A DNA stretch of 64,000 nt from Marinobacter santoriniensis NKSG1 (GCF_000347775.1 NZ_APAT01000005.1:62001-126000); one strand, 5' to 3'; shown: positions 1 to 9,353, counted from the first letter of the stretch. Notes: generated by a model not told the origin, from the sequence alone. Program-made: numbers and translations.

Positions 1-1
1 C

Positions 2-880
2 GCTGCGTTCAACAGTTTTGCCGATCAGGTCCATGGACTCGTTGAGCGGGTGCTGTCATCGACCCGAACACTGAACGAAGCCACCGAAGAACTGAATCAG
101 GTGATGAGTGAGGCCGAACGTGGTGTTGAGCGCCAGACTTCAGAGAGCGACCAGGTGGCGACGGCGATGAATGAAATGACCGCAGCTGCCCAGGAAGTTG
201 CCGGCAACGCCAGTGAGGCATCCGACGCGGCCGGTCACGCCAATGCGCAGGTCTGCGACGCGCAGGGTCTGGTACAGCAGGCCGTCGACAGCATGGCCGG
301 GCTTTCGGACCAGGTGGCCCGGGGTGTCAGCGTGATTGAACGGCTCGGTACGGATTCCCGGAAGATTGACAGCGTTCTCGACGTGATTCGGGAGATCGCC
401 GATCAGACCAATCTGCTTGCGCTGAACGCGGCCATTGAGGCGGCTCGCGCCGGCGAGGCGGGACGGGGCTTTGCGGTGGTAGCGGATGAGGTTCGCACAC
501 TGGCCAGCCGGACCCAGCAGAGTACTCAGGAAATCCAGCAAACCATCGAAGGACTCCAGTCGGGCGCTGGCGATGCCGTCCGGATCATCGGTGCCATCAG
601 CGAGCGCAGCGAAGCGACGGTGGAAGAAACCCGCCAGGTCAATGAAGCGCTCAGGAAAATCGGGGAAGCGGTGAGTACCATCACCGAGATGAACACCCAG
701 ATCGCCAGTGCCGCCGAAGAGCAGACCAGCGTCTCCGAGGCGATCAACCAGAACGTTCACGAGATCGTGGCGATCACGGAACAGACGGCGGGTGGCACCC
801 GCCGGGCCGGTGATGCGACCCAGCGGATGCAAGAGCTGGCTTCCCAGCTGTCAGGGGAGGTCAGCCGTTACCGGGTGTAG
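2..880 (+). CDS. Methyl-accepting chemotaxis protein, C-terminal part (5' end outside the window)
   Basis: The reading frame is open from base 2, so the sensor and membrane parts lie upstream of the window; about 292 residues are visible. They are the cytoplasmic signalling coiled coil of a chemoreceptor. The hairpin tip that binds CheA and CheW is recognisable around bases 392-505 ([20 protein letters not shown], then [10 protein letters not shown]). It is flanked by long Ala/Glu/Gln-rich helices with methylation-type residues. A GTG at base 50 is internal, not the start. The 3' end overlaps the convergent lipoprotein gene by 20 bases. The ligand cannot be inferred because the sensor domain is missing. 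Confidence 0.93.
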   Translation, partial: AAFNSFADQVHGLVERVLSSTRTLNEATEELNQVMSEAERGVERQTSESDQVATAMNEMTAAAQEVAGNASEASDAAGHANAQVCDAQGLVQQAVDSMAGLSDQVARGVSVIERLGTDSRKIDSVLDVIREIADQTNLLALNAAIEAARAGEAGRGFAVVADEVRTLASRTQQSTQEIQQTIEGLQSGAGDAVRIIGAISERSEATVEETRQVNEALRKIGEAVSTITEMNTQIASAAEEQTSVSEAINQNVHEIVAITEQTAGGTRRAGDATQRMQELASQLSGEVSRYRV

Positions 881-2813
881 GCAGGGCCGCCTGGCCGTCT
901 GACGTTAACAGCGGCAATGAGACAGTACCGGACACCTGTACCGCGGGCACCACGAGATCCCGGGAGAAGGCGCCGGCGAAGGTCGGGTGCTGGCCATAGA
1001 GCATCAGCACCAGGCGGTCACCCGCGTGCAACCGTTCGGCAATGCCGGTGAGATCGAATTCATGGCTGCCGAGCCCGCGGACCGGCTGAACCTGTTCGTC
1101 AATCAGTTCGGGTGTTGGCTGGTTCTGGCGGATGATGCCTACGCCGACAAACATGATGGCGTCACAGGTGCCGACATGAAGAATCGGATCGCTCTGTTCC
1201 AGGCATTGCGAGTCGATCTCCGGGAGCCCGGTGCTGACATTCAGCGTGGCGGTGGGGATGCCGGCAATGACTCCGTCTTCGGTCAGCGTATCCAGCGGCA
1301 CAATCACCGGAAGGGTGCCCGCGGCGCCCATGGGTACCGGGACCGGCGTGGTATTGCCAAGCAGGTCCAGTCCGACCGGGAAGGATTCACCACCCCGGGT
1401 GATGGCCGGTGCCGAAACGGAATCCCCCGGTGCCAGCGTGTAGCAGATCTGCTGACCGGTGGTGATCACGTTATCCGCATCGCCCTTGCCGAGCAGTTTC
1501 TCGTTGAACCAGGCAACGGTCGCCCGGGTCACATTGATGTCGCCACAGTTGGTCAGGCCGTTGAGATCCCCGGTGGCCAGCTGGGGAAGTTCTCCGCTGT
1601 AAAAGGTCAGACTGGAAAGCGTTTCCTGGATCAGGCCGACGTTCGGGGCCAGGTAATGATGGCCATACGGGTAGGTGAGTAGACGGACATCGCCGCCTGC
1701 CTGCTTCAGGATCCGGTAGTTCTCGGCCGCTTCGTTAAACGGGAACAGGTTGTCGCGCATTCCCTGGAACATCAGTACGTCCACCGGATAGGGCTGACGG
1801 GGCGGGGTTTTGACGATAAACCGTCCGTCGCTGGTCAGCGGAAACTTCCCGGTAACCGGATCCAGCAGATAGTCGCTGGTATTGCCGCTGTCCAGCAGGG
1901 CGAGGTCCAGCTCGTTCTGCCAGAAGTAACTCGGGCTGTGGTAATGCAGGAAGGCGAGGGCGCCGGGCGGGAAGTAACCGGTGGTTATGCCCTCCAGCAG
2001 CGACGACCGCAAATAGGGATCCATGGAGAAATCGGTCTGGCTGTCTCCCATGACAGACAGGAAAGCCAACCAGTAGTTCTTGGTCACATCGCCGGGGTTC
2101 AGGCTGGAGTCGAGGTCGTGCCAGGTGATCTGGGGCACCATGGCATCCATGCGCCGGTCCGGGTCGACGTTGTAGAGCATGTATTGATAGCCACCGCCAT
2201 AACTGCCGCCAACGGCCCCAAGCAGCAGGTTGTTGTTCTCGTACTTCAGGTAATCGAGGTTGGCTTCTGCCCAGTCCACGATCTGGACCAGGTCCTTCCC
2301 TTCGAAATCCGGATCCATGACGCGAATGGTGCCGCCGCTCTCGCCATGACCCCGCTGGTCAATACTGATGACGGCATAGCCTGCATCCACCAGGGGTTTG
2401 ATGGGCGACAGTGGGTCATTGCCTGCATCGGTGGTTCGCGAGCCGCTGAAACCGTGTCCCTGGAGAATCAATGGGTGATGGGCCTGGCAATCGAACAGTG
2501 TCGGTTCGAAAACCTGGAACACAATCGCTGCCCCGTCCACCCGGGAAGGCATTTCGACCCGATAGCTTCGACCGCCGGATAGATCCGTGCCCTGTTCGCA
2601 GGAGGCCGCGGCAAGCTCCTCGGTACTCGCCGGCAAGGGCCGGGCTGTCTGGGTATCACCTTCGACGACGCCGGGCGCCGGAGTCGGGCTCTGGGCGACC
2701 GAGGATTCGGTTCTGGTCGGGGTTGTGCTGGATGAGTCGGTGCTGCCGCCGCCGCAGCCAGCGAGTGACAGGGCGCATACTCCAGATACCAGGAGCAGGT
2801 TAAGTTTCTGCAT
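861..2813 (-). CDS. Secreted alpha/beta-hydrolase lipoprotein (CocE/S15 peptidase-like)
   Basis: This 650-residue protein begins with a lipoprotein signal peptide and lipobox (LAGC, Cys20), then a Ser/Thr/Pro-rich linker to about residue 65. The core is an alpha/beta hydrolase of the S15/CocE type. The nucleophile elbow is GGSYGG (Ser204), the acid is probably Asp354 in QGMRDN, and the base is His385 or His386 in YGHHY. An oxyanion-type QGHGFSG stretch is at 118-124. The C-terminal 200 residues resemble the beta-sandwich of such enzymes. It is probably an envelope esterase or peptidase of unknown substrate. A CRP/Vfr-like palindrome lies 38-53 bases upstream of the start. The 3' end overlaps the chemoreceptor gene. 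Confidence 0.8.
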   Translation of the reverse strand: MQKLNLLLVSGVCALSLAGCGGGSTDSSSTTPTRTESSVAQSPTPAPGVVEGDTQTARPLPASTEELAAASCEQGTDLSGGRSYRVEMPSRVDGAAIVFQVFEPTLFDCQAHHPLILQGHGFSGSRTTDAGNDPLSPIKPLVDAGYAVISIDQRGHGESGGTIRVMDPDFEGKDLVQIVDWAEANLDYLKYENNNLLLGAVGGSYGGGYQYMLYNVDPDRRMDAMVPQITWHDLDSSLNPGDVTKNYWLAFLSVMGDSQTDFSMDPYLRSSLLEGITTGYFPPGALAFLHYHSPSYFWQNELDLALLDSGNTSDYLLDPVTGKFPLTSDGRFIVKTPPRQPYPVDVLMFQGMRDNLFPFNEAAENYRILKQAGGDVRLLTYPYGHHYLAPNVGLIQETLSSLTFYSGELPQLATGDLNGLTNCGDINVTRATVAWFNEKLLGKGDADNVITTGQQICYTLAPGDSVSAPAITRGGESFPVGLDLLGNTTPVPVPMGAAGTLPVIVPLDTLTEDGVIAGIPTATLNVSTGLPEIDSQCLEQSDPILHVGTCDAIMFVGVGIIRQNQPTPELIDEQVQPVRGLGSHEFDLTGIAERLHAGDRLVLMLYGQHPTFAGAFSRDLVVPAVQVSGTVSLPLLTSDGQAALPTPGNG

Positions 2814-2850
2814 GGTTCTTCGCCTGTTTTGTTGTTGTTGAGTAACGTTT

Positions 2851-2866
2851 TGTGACGCGGTTCACA
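2851..2866. promoter_or_regulatory. CRP/Vfr-type operator upstream of the lipoprotein hydrolase
   Basis: TGTGA, six bases, TCACA: both half-sites match the CRP/Vfr consensus exactly, and the flanks are A/T-rich (TTT before, TT after). It ends 38 bases before the hydrolase ATG on the minus strand. The adjacent PhoH-family gene at 2944-4329 runs on the same strand and ends upstream of it, so the site belongs to the hydrolase promoter. A match only; binding is not shown. Confidence 0.6.
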
Positions 2867-2943
2867 TTAAACGTCGCTGCGACAACAGGCGATGGCAGAG
2901 TCGACCCCGGGGATTGTCGCCAGGGTCAACTCGTCGGCGGGAG

Positions 2944-4329
2944 CTACAGGTTGGCTTCGGCGAACTCGGCCAGGGGTGAGCGGGGAACGCCCTGCAGATG
3001 CACGTGTGCCCCGTGGCGGAAGCTCTTGAAGCGTTCGGTCATGTAGGTGAGGCCCGAGCTCAGGGCACTGAGGTAGGGCGTGTCAATCTGGGCCAGGTTC
3101 CCCAGGCAGATCACCTTCGAGCCATTGCCCGCACGGGTAATGATGGTCTTGATCTGGTGGGGCGTCAGGTTCTGGCACTCGTCAATGATGATCAGGCTGT
3201 GCTGGAAACTTCGCCCGCGGATGTAGTTCATCGATTTGAAGTGCAGGGGGACCTTGCTGAGGATGTAATCGACCGAGGCGGTCATGTTTTCATCGTCTTC
3301 ATGCAGGGCCTCGAGATTGTCCACAATGGCGCCCAGCCAGGGCTCCATTTTCTCTGCCTCGGTGCCGGGCAAAAAGCCAATATCCTCGTCCAGCCCCTGG
3401 GTTGAGCGGGTGGCGATGATCCGCTTGTAGAGCTTGCTGGCAACGGTCATCTCTATGCAGGCAGCCAGGGCGAGGATGGTTTTGCCAGAGCCGGCGGAAC
3501 CGGTCAGGTTGACCAGGTGGACGTCCGGGTCGAGCAGCAGGTTCAGGGCGATCGCCTGGTAGATATCCCGTGGCACGAGGCCCCAGACTTCCTCGTTCAT
3601 CAGGTCGTGCTGGTGCAGGTCCCGGATAACGATACGTGTCTCGTCGAGATCCACGACCTTGCCGACGAAACCCAGTTCGTCGATGACGAATTCATTGATG
3701 TTTACACGCGCCAGCGCGCCCTCCCGGCGCAGAATATGCTCTGTTGCCCCTTCACGCTGAACGGTTTCGACCTTTTCGATATTGTCCCAGAAAGAGTTGC
3801 TGAATTCGTGATAGCCCGTCGGCAGAAGGTCGATATCGTCCAGTAGCTGATCGTTGTGGTAATCCTGCGCTTCCACCCCGAAGCCCCGGGCCTTCAGGCG
3901 CATATTGATATCCTTGCTCACCAGGATGATGTCCCGGGACTTGTGGCGATTCTGGAGCGCTGCGAGCGTATTGATGATCTTGTTGTCGTTCAGGTGTTCC
4001 GGTAACGAATGCGTATCGGGCAGCTCGGTACTCATCAGGATCTGCAGTCGGCCCAGGGGATCTGCTTTCTTGCCCCGCACGATGGGCACGCCTTTTTCGA
4101 TCTGCTTGGGGGTGGCATCCCCGAGAACCCTGTCAATGTTGCGAATCGCCTGTCGGCAGTCGGCAGCCACCGACTGCTTGCCGGACTTGAGGCTGTCCAG
4201 TTCTTCCAGGACCGTCATCGGGATGATGACATCGTGTTCTTCGAAGTTGAGGAGGGCGTTGGGATCGTGGATCAGGACGTTGGTGTCGAGGACGTACATC
4301 TTCTTGCGAGCTTGCGGTGCTCTGGGCAT
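2944..4329 (-). CDS. PIN-PhoH family ATPase (PhoH2/YlaK type)
   Basis: A 461-residue two-domain protein. Residues 12-150 form a PIN nuclease-like domain, with acidic residues in LDTNVLIHD (Asp15) and SKDINMR (Asp140). Residues about 255-455 form a PhoH P-loop ATPase, with Walker A GSAGSGKT (277-284) and Walker B LIIIDECQN. Members of the PIN-PhoH family act as RNA helicase/RNases in some bacteria; that role is known of the family, not shown here. The name PhoH does not imply phosphate control, and I see no Pho box upstream. It lies 24 bases downstream of the CBS-domain gene on the same strand. Confidence 0.88.
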   Translation of the reverse strand: MPRAPQARKKMYVLDTNVLIHDPNALLNFEEHDVIIPMTVLEELDSLKSGKQSVAADCRQAIRNIDRVLGDATPKQIEKGVPIVRGKKADPLGRLQILMSTELPDTHSLPEHLNDNKIINTLAALQNRHKSRDIILVSKDINMRLKARGFGVEAQDYHNDQLLDDIDLLPTGYHEFSNSFWDNIEKVETVQREGATEHILRREGALARVNINEFVIDELGFVGKVVDLDETRIVIRDLHQHDLMNEEVWGLVPRDIYQAIALNLLLDPDVHLVNLTGSAGSGKTILALAACIEMTVASKLYKRIIATRSTQGLDEDIGFLPGTEAEKMEPWLGAIVDNLEALHEDDENMTASVDYILSKVPLHFKSMNYIRGRSFQHSLIIIDECQNLTPHQIKTIITRAGNGSKVICLGNLAQIDTPYLSALSSGLTYMTERFKSFRHGAHVHLQGVPRSPLAEFAEANL

Positions 4330-4353
4330 AGGGTGCGCTACCTCTCTGGTGGC

Positions 4354-4845
4354 TCAGTCGTTCTCGGCGCAGCGTTGCGTGAGTTCCCGGTTGGAAATCA
4401 GTTTGAGCATGTCATAGGTTGTGATGATGCCGGTAATTCGGGCGTCTTTGGTCACGAAGATACGGTGGAGGTGTTCGCGCATCATGATATCGGCGATATC
4501 CCGTACCGGCGTTTGTTCGTCAACCGACAGCACGATGGGCGTCATGATGTCGCGAACCTCCACGGGAACCTTGCCCATCTCCTCGAAGATCGCCATGCGA
4601 AGCCGGCGGGCCTCGGCGGCTTCTTCCGAGGTCAGATGGTCGTCGGGCCTGGAGCGGGAGGCATTCCAGCGAAATTCAGTGATGTCCTTGAGGGTGGCGA
4701 TGCCGACAATTTCCCCCTGATCATCCGTGACCGGGCTGCCGGTGATTTCGTTGTCTGTCAGGAAGCGTGCGAGACGCTCCATGGTCCAGTTCTGGGGGAC
4801 GGCCTTGACACTGGGGGTCATGATCTCGTGAGCGAGAACGGTCAT
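4354..4845 (-). CDS. CBS-domain pair protein
   Basis: A small cytosolic protein of 163 residues made almost entirely of two CBS domains. The first is HEIMTPS to LKDITEF (residues about 5-58) and the second VRDIMTP to TYDMLKL (about 98-153). CBS pairs bind adenine nucleotides and usually act as energy or ligand sensors; the partner here is unknown. I chose the ATG at 4845 because AGAGGT lies 12 bases ahead. A longer frame begins at a TTG at 4881 and would add 12 residues without a clear ribosome site. It is probably cotranscribed with the PhoH-family gene downstream. Confidence 0.85.
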   Translation of the reverse strand: MTVLAHEIMTPSVKAVPQNWTMERLARFLTDNEITGSPVTDDQGEIVGIATLKDITEFRWNASRSRPDDHLTSEEAAEARRLRMAIFEEMGKVPVEVRDIMTPIVLSVDEQTPVRDIADIMMREHLHRIFVTKDARITGIITTYDMLKLISNRELTQRCAEND

Positions 4846-4914
4846 CAGGCTGGGGTGACCTCTGTCCGTGAATTTACCCAAAGCTTAGCGCGAGTTGCCA
4901 GAGCCGTCACCCCC

Positions 4915-5652
4915 TTAAGGATCGGATTTCTCCACGCCGGCGAGCTGTCCGTTCTGATCCCATACCAGCCTGAATCCCTGGTAACGCGGTTTTTGGGCAA
5001 CTTCTTCCAGTGCTTCCATGGAGCGGACGGGGATGTCCACGAGCAATGAATTGACGAGCCAGCCTGGCAGGGCACCATTCGGATTGGTGTGCTGGACCCA
5101 GATCATCCGGGTTTTCCTGCCCTCGGGAATAAACCGGTAAAGGGTGTCCGACTGATCGACGCGAACCCGCCCGCTGCTTTCCGCGCGTTGGTCGGGTGTG
5201 GCGTTCAGGTCCATGACGATTTCGCCGCTGTCATGGTCACCCCGGGTTCGGATACGCAGCACGTAATCCCGATCCGTGACCGGCCAGGGCATGTCGTTGA
5301 CGGAATAGGCAAACCGGTCGTGAAAATTGCCGTCTCCGAAACCGTAGGATTCGCTGCAGTTGTAAACCCATTCCATGCAAGAGCGCGGGTTGATCATGAC
5401 CGCCATCAGGTTTTCGATGGGGGCGTCCAGGACAGCAACCGCCTTGAAGGCTTCGAACTTCGAGCCGGGCTGTTTGACGGTATAGATCCGGATGTTGTCT
5501 GTCTCGGTCTGCAGTTGCCAGTCGGCCTGGTTTTCATCGGGCAACGGTGACTGAGCGTGGGCCCCGGAAGATACGAAGAGGAATGTCAGGGTGACCAACA
5601 TCACGTGCCTGAATATCTGGCCTGTCCATCCGCGGGCTGTTGAGCGCGTCAT
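4915..5652 (-). CDS. Exported START-domain lipid-binding protein
   Basis: This 245-residue protein has a signal peptide (residues 1-34, cleavage after AHA) followed by a START/SRPBCC-like fold. Family features include the conserved WVYNCSESYGF region, the MPWPVTDRDYV motif and a C-terminal amphipathic helix. START proteins bind a lipid or other hydrophobic ligand in a deep pocket; the ligand here is not known. Such periplasmic START proteins are common in Marinobacter and Pseudomonas. The gene is divergent from the DUF2804 gene across 138 bases. Confidence 0.85.
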   Translation of the reverse strand: MTRSTARGWTGQIFRHVMLVTLTFLFVSSGAHAQSPLPDENQADWQLQTETDNIRIYTVKQPGSKFEAFKAVAVLDAPIENLMAVMINPRSCMEWVYNCSESYGFGDGNFHDRFAYSVNDMPWPVTDRDYVLRIRTRGDHDSGEIVMDLNATPDQRAESSGRVRVDQSDTLYRFIPEGRKTRMIWVQHTNPNGALPGWLVNSLLVDIPVRSMEALEEVAQKPRYQGFRLVWDQNGQLAGVEKSDP

Positions 5653-5790
5653 CGATTACACTTCCTTGACTATGATGCCGCCGAGTCTAGCATGTGGCTG
5701 CCTTTGACCAAGCCGTGAAAGCGGGGATTGTGAACCAGGTAGCCCCTTCAGGCCCCGGCGATCTCCATTGGCCTCTTCTGACGGATTATC

Positions 5791-6795
5791 ATGACGACCA
5801 GACTGATCAACGAGCGGGGGCAGGTGGCACCCGGCATACTGAAAGCGCCAGTCGATCACATCAATTACCTTGATTATGATCTTCGCACTGTGATGGACCG
5901 TCGCCGCTCACGGTTTGCCCGCCATTGGCGTTTCAACCAGTTTCAGTTCGTGAGTGTCATGGCTCCGGGGTGGGTGTTCGGACTGGCACTGGTGGACCTG
6001 AAGCTGGTGGGCAATGGCTTTTTCTACCTTTACGACTTCGAGTCCGGTCTCATGCTGGAGCGGTCTCTGCTTCAACCGCTGGCAAGGAATGTCACGCTGG
6101 AACCCTATCCCGAACACGGTAATGCATTTTTCCGGAAAGGGCCGACGGAACTGGCGATCCAGCCCTCGGCTGGCGGGCGCAATGTTTCCGTGAGCGCACC
6201 GGATGGCATCCGTATCGACCTGGAGTTTCGGGACGACCGTGATCCGTTGCGGCTGGTGTCGCCGGCTGGTTACAACGGCTGGGTGTTCACACGAAAGTCC
6301 GCGGGTCTTCCCGTGGACGGGGAAATCCGCTGGGGGAATCAGGTCTGGCGCTGCGACGAAACCAGCCGGGCCGCCATAGACTGGAGCTGTGGCTTCATGC
6401 GACGGGAGACGGCCTGGAACTGGGCGAGTATCTCCGGTGTGTTGCCGGATGGTCGATCGGTGGGTCTGAATCTGGCAGCCGGTGTGAACGAGACCGGGTT
6501 GACGGAAAACGCGCTCTGGTTTGATGGGGTGTGCACACGCCTGGCGCCTGCCCGGTTCCTTTTTGACCGCTATCGGCCGGACACCGAGTGGCGGGTGACC
6601 ACCGAGGATGGACGTGTGGATCTCCGGTTTGTGCCGGCGGGAGTACGCAAGGAAAAACTCAATATCGGCGTCCTGGCATCGAATTTTCGCCAGTTCGCGG
6701 GAACCTTCGAGGGGACGGTGGTGGATTCGGAGGGCCGATCAATCCCCGTAGCCGGGCTACGGGGATTGATGGAAGATCACTTCGCCCGATGGTAA
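5791..6795 (+). CDS. DUF2804 domain protein
   Basis: A 334-residue protein that matches the DUF2804 family in overall pattern: an N-terminal RLINERGQ opening, a beta-rich body with MRRETAWNWASISG (around residue 205), and the family's closing GLMEDHFARW. No signal peptide or membrane segment is visible and no enzymatic motif is recognised. DUF2804 proteins resemble lipocalin-type beta-barrels of unknown function. The codons for the conserved C-terminal motif contain a 33-base perfect palindrome, listed separately. It ends 12 bases from the convergent minE stop codon. Confidence 0.8.
   Translation: MTTRLINERGQVAPGILKAPVDHINYLDYDLRTVMDRRRSRFARHWRFNQFQFVSVMAPGWVFGLALVDLKLVGNGFFYLYDFESGLMLERSLLQPLARNVTLEPYPEHGNAFFRKGPTELAIQPSAGGRNVSVSAPDGIRIDLEFRDDRDPLRLVSPAGYNGWVFTRKSAGLPVDGEIRWGNQVWRCDETSRAAIDWSCGFMRRETAWNWASISGVLPDGRSVGLNLAAGVNETGLTENALWFDGVCTRLAPARFLFDRYRPDTEWRVTTEDGRVDLRFVPAGVRKEKLNIGVLASNFRQFAGTFEGTVVDSEGRSIPVAGLRGLMEDHFARW
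6738..6770. repeat. 33-base perfect inverted repeat inside the DUF2804 coding sequence
   Basis: Two 16-base arms (ATCAATCCCCGTAGCC and its exact complement) separated by one G. The repeat lies 25 bases before the stop codon and has no following T-run, so it is not a standard intrinsic terminator. It faces the end of the convergent min operon. Confidence 0.85.
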
Positions 6796-6807
6796 GGCCG
6801 CGCCGGG

Positions 6808-7059
6808 CTATTTTTCGGGCAGGGTCACGTTCAGCTCCAGAACCGAGCAGCTGTCGTTCCTGTCCACTTCGACCTGAACCATGTCGTCGGAAATCTGGAC
6901 GTACTTGCGTATGACTGCAAGCAGCTCCTGCTGAAGCTGCGGCAGATAGTCCGGCTGTTCCCGCTGGCCACGCTCGTGCGCCACGATGATCTGCAGACGT
7001 TCCTTGGCGACATTGGCGCTGGTGTTTTTCTTGCTCCGGAAATAGTCAAGAAAACTCAT
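6808..7059 (-). CDS. minE: Cell division topological specificity factor MinE
   Basis: At 83 residues this is the usual MinE size. The N-terminal membrane-targeting segment is [11 protein letters not shown]. The MinD-contact helix [11 protein letters not shown] follows, then the C-terminal dimerisation beta domain ([13 protein letters not shown], ending [11 protein letters not shown]). MinE stimulates the MinD ATPase and drives pole-to-pole oscillation, which keeps MinC away from mid-cell. It is 3 bases downstream of minD and is the last gene of the min run. Confidence 0.97.
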   Translation of the reverse strand: MSFLDYFRSKKNTSANVAKERLQIIVAHERGQREQPDYLPQLQQELLAVIRKYVQISDDMVQVEVDRNDSCSVLELNVTLPEK

Positions 7060-7062
7060 GCC

Positions 7063-7875
7063 TTAGCCCCCCTTGAACATCCGCGAGAAGAAACCTTTCT
7101 TCTGTGCGGTCATGAATCGATGTTCGCGCTCTTCGCCCAGCAGTCGGCCGACCGCATCGTCATAGGCCTGGCCCGCGTCGCTCTGCTCCTCCAGGATGAC
7201 CGGCAGGCCCTGGTTGGAGGAATTGAGCACCACCTGGCTTTCCGGGATGACGCCGAGCAGGGGAATGGCAAGGATTTCCTCGACATCGGCTACCGAGAGC
7301 ATTTCCCCTTTGTCTACCCGGTCGGGATTGTACCGGGTGAGCAGCAAGTGCTCGCGAACCGGGTCCTGGCCCATTTCCGCCCGGCGGGATTTGCTCTGGA
7401 GAATGCCTAGGATTCGATCCGAGTCCCGGACCGAGGACACTTCGGGGTTGGTCACCACGATGGCTTCATCGGCATAGTACAACGCCATCAGGGCGCCGTG
7501 TTCGATACCGGCGGGGGAGTCGCACACGATGTAGTCGAAGGTGTCCGACAGCTCATTGATGACCTTTTCAACCCCTTCCTTGGTGAGGGCTTCTTTCTCA
7601 CGGGTCTGGGAGGCCGGCAGAATGTAGAGGCTCTCCACGCGTTTGTCCCGGATGAGTGCCTGGTTGAGCGTCGCCTCGCCCTGAATCACATTGACGAAGT
7701 CATACACCACCCGGCGCTCACAGTTCATGATGAGGTCGAGGTTGCGCAAGCCTACGTCAAAATCGATCACGACGGTTTTGTGACCACGCTTGGCAAGGCC
7801 GGTACTGATTGAGGCGCTGGTGGTCGTCTTGCCAACGCCGCCTTTTCCTGAGGTTACGACAATGATTCTAGCCAA
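7063..7875 (-). CDS. minD: Septum site-determining ATPase MinD
   Basis: A 270-residue ParA-family ATPase. The deviant Walker A motif KGGVGKTT is at residues 10-17, with Lys11 and Lys16. The C-terminal amphipathic membrane-targeting helix is KKGFFSRMFKGG. MinD-ATP binds the inner membrane and recruits MinC and MinE. The start codon is TTG, with AGGAA seven bases ahead; no ATG is nearby. A 64-base gap separates it from minC. Confidence 0.98.
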   Translation of the reverse strand: MARIIVVTSGKGGVGKTTTSASISTGLAKRGHKTVVIDFDVGLRNLDLIMNCERRVVYDFVNVIQGEATLNQALIRDKRVESLYILPASQTREKEALTKEGVEKVINELSDTFDYIVCDSPAGIEHGALMALYYADEAIVVTNPEVSSVRDSDRILGILQSKSRRAEMGQDPVREHLLLTRYNPDRVDKGEMLSVADVEEILAIPLLGVIPESQVVLNSSNQGLPVILEEQSDAGQAYDDAVGRLLGEEREHRFMTAQKKGFFSRMFKGG

Positions 7876-7939
7876 GGTTCAATTCCTGTTTCGCAATGGA
7901 TTCGTCGTGTCTTCCGGAACGTTGTCTTTGTTGTGAACA

Positions 7940-8695
7940 TCAGGCCTTGTTCAGTGGCGTCACCACCAGAAGGTCGTCCCTGAGCTGGATCTGCACAGCG
8001 CTCTTCCAGCCATTGTCCTGAAGATCTTCGGAGATTTTATAGTGTCCCGCGACGGACACAAGCTCTGCTTCAAGGGACTGGCAGAAAATTCTCGCCGCCT
8101 CGTTTCCGTGAATCCCGGCGAGGGCCCGGCCACGAAGCGGGCCATAGACGTGAATATTGCCCGCCGCCAGTATCTCGGCGCCGGCCTGCACGGGGCCCAG
8201 CACCACGACATCCCCTTCCGGCGCATGGATCTGTTGGCCCGAGCGGACAGGCTGGCTGACGATTTTTGCAGGAGCGGGGCCGTCTGATGTGGCCGCTTCT
8301 GAGGTTTGTGGTGCTTCGTCCCGGGACGGTTCGGCTTCGGGTTCTGCCGGCTTCTCGCGCTGTCCCGAGCCGGGGAGCAGGGCGAGGGCAGCGCCCCGCG
8401 CCAGTCGCCTCTGGTCGTCATTGCCGCCGCGAACGCCAATCACATGGATCTGATGACGGCGACAGGTACCGATGATCTTGAAAAAATCCAGTTCGCTGTC
8501 GAGACCCTCATACTTTTCCAGGCTGATGATCAGAGGGATGTCCTTGAAGAAACCCGGAGCCTGATTGATCTTTTCGCGCAGGGCATTTTCGAAGTCGTCC
8601 TGGTCGAAGTAGTAGAGTTCCAGTGCCGTCAGGGACACGTTTGCGCTCTTGAGCTGGAAACTGTGGGCTAGCCCGGTGCTGGCGGTGTCTGTCAT
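7940..8695 (-). CDS. minC: Septum site-determining protein MinC
   Basis: This 251-residue protein has the two MinC domains. The N-terminal FtsZ-inhibiting domain (to about residue 105) is separated by a Pro/Glu/Ala-rich linker (about 112-145) from the right-handed beta-helix domain. The latter carries VVVLGPVQAGAEILAAGNIH and the GRALAGIHG repeat typical of MinC. It blocks FtsZ assembly away from mid-cell together with MinD. The ATG overlaps the stop of the HopJ-family gene in an ATGA arrangement, suggesting translational coupling with that gene. Confidence 0.97.
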   Translation of the reverse strand: MTDTASTGLAHSFQLKSANVSLTALELYYFDQDDFENALREKINQAPGFFKDIPLIISLEKYEGLDSELDFFKIIGTCRRHQIHVIGVRGGNDDQRRLARGAALALLPGSGQREKPAEPEAEPSRDEAPQTSEAATSDGPAPAKIVSQPVRSGQQIHAPEGDVVVLGPVQAGAEILAAGNIHVYGPLRGRALAGIHGNEAARIFCQSLEAELVSVAGHYKISEDLQDNGWKSAVQIQLRDDLLVVTPLNKA

Positions 8696-9075
8696 GTACG
8701 GCTCTCTTCTTCGGGGATGTCTGACAGGGGGCGGAGTGTCAGGGGTTCTGCCTCAAACTGGATGCCTGACCAGCCGGTGCTGACAAACTGACGGATGTTG
8801 CCGTGGCTCTCGCCCGCCGGATCGTTCAGTACCTGATCATAGTGCTGGCCGAAGAGTCGTAACGTGTCCGCTTCGTTCAGATTGCAGAAACGGGCCAGTG
8901 CAAAGGTCCGGCATGACCCCGCATTCTCTCCGGGAGCATTGGTCACAGGGCCGTTGCGAAACCCGGTCGGCCGGTAGTCGAAATAGCGCTCTATCAGTTC
9001 AAGGGTGTCCTCGAAGGTACTCCGGCCGGCACTGAGTGCGGCGAGGTGGATCCGAACGGCGTCATTGACTGTCAT
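8692..9075 (-). CDS. HopJ-type family protein
   Basis: A 127-residue protein of the HopJ family. It shows the family's ERYFDYRPTGFRNG segment, the GSCRTFALARF motif (about residues 52-62) and the HGNIRQFVSTGW motif. The name comes from a plant-pathogen effector candidate, but these proteins are widespread in free-living gammaproteobacteria and nothing here suggests secretion. It has no signal peptide or membrane segment. Both ends overlap neighbours by four bases (ATGA) with the DUF1244 gene and minC, so all three are probably translated from one message. The function is unknown. Confidence 0.85.
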   Translation of the reverse strand: MTVNDAVRIHLAALSAGRSTFEDTLELIERYFDYRPTGFRNGPVTNAPGENAGSCRTFALARFCNLNEADTLRLFGQHYDQVLNDPAGESHGNIRQFVSTGWSGIQFEAEPLTLRPLSDIPEEESRT

Positions 9076-9353
9076 CCGTGGTGTTCCTGTTTGGGGCCGG
9101 CCTGATAGCGTGCTTTCCAGTCTTCGTAGGGCATGCCGTATATTTCTTCCCGGGCCTGTGGGTCTGACAGATCAAAACCACGCTCCTGGGCTTCTGCCCG
9201 ATACCACTTGGACAGGCAGTTGCGACAGAAGCCGGCAAGATTCATAAGATCGATGTTCTGGACGTCGGTACGATCGCGCAGGTGTTCGACCAGACGGCGA
9301 AAGGCCGCCGCCTCGATTTCGGTGCGTTCGGATTCGGGAATCGGGTTACTCAT
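9072..9353 (-). CDS. DUF1244 family protein
   Basis: A 93-residue protein with the hallmark of DUF1244: NLAGFCRNCLSKWY (residues 38-51), then IYGMPYEDWKARYQ near the end. The motif's two Cys and the compact helical pattern are conserved, but the biochemical role is unknown. I placed the start at the ATG at 9353. The reading frame stays open far upstream, but that extension runs antisense through dinB and is not protein-like. It is the first gene of a run continuing into the HopJ-family gene and minCDE. It is divergent from dinB across a LexA box. Confidence 0.88.
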   Translation of the reverse strand: MSNPIPESERTEIEAAAFRRLVEHLRDRTDVQNIDLMNLAGFCRNCLSKWYRAEAQERGFDLSDPQAREEIYGMPYEDWKARYQAGPKQEHHG

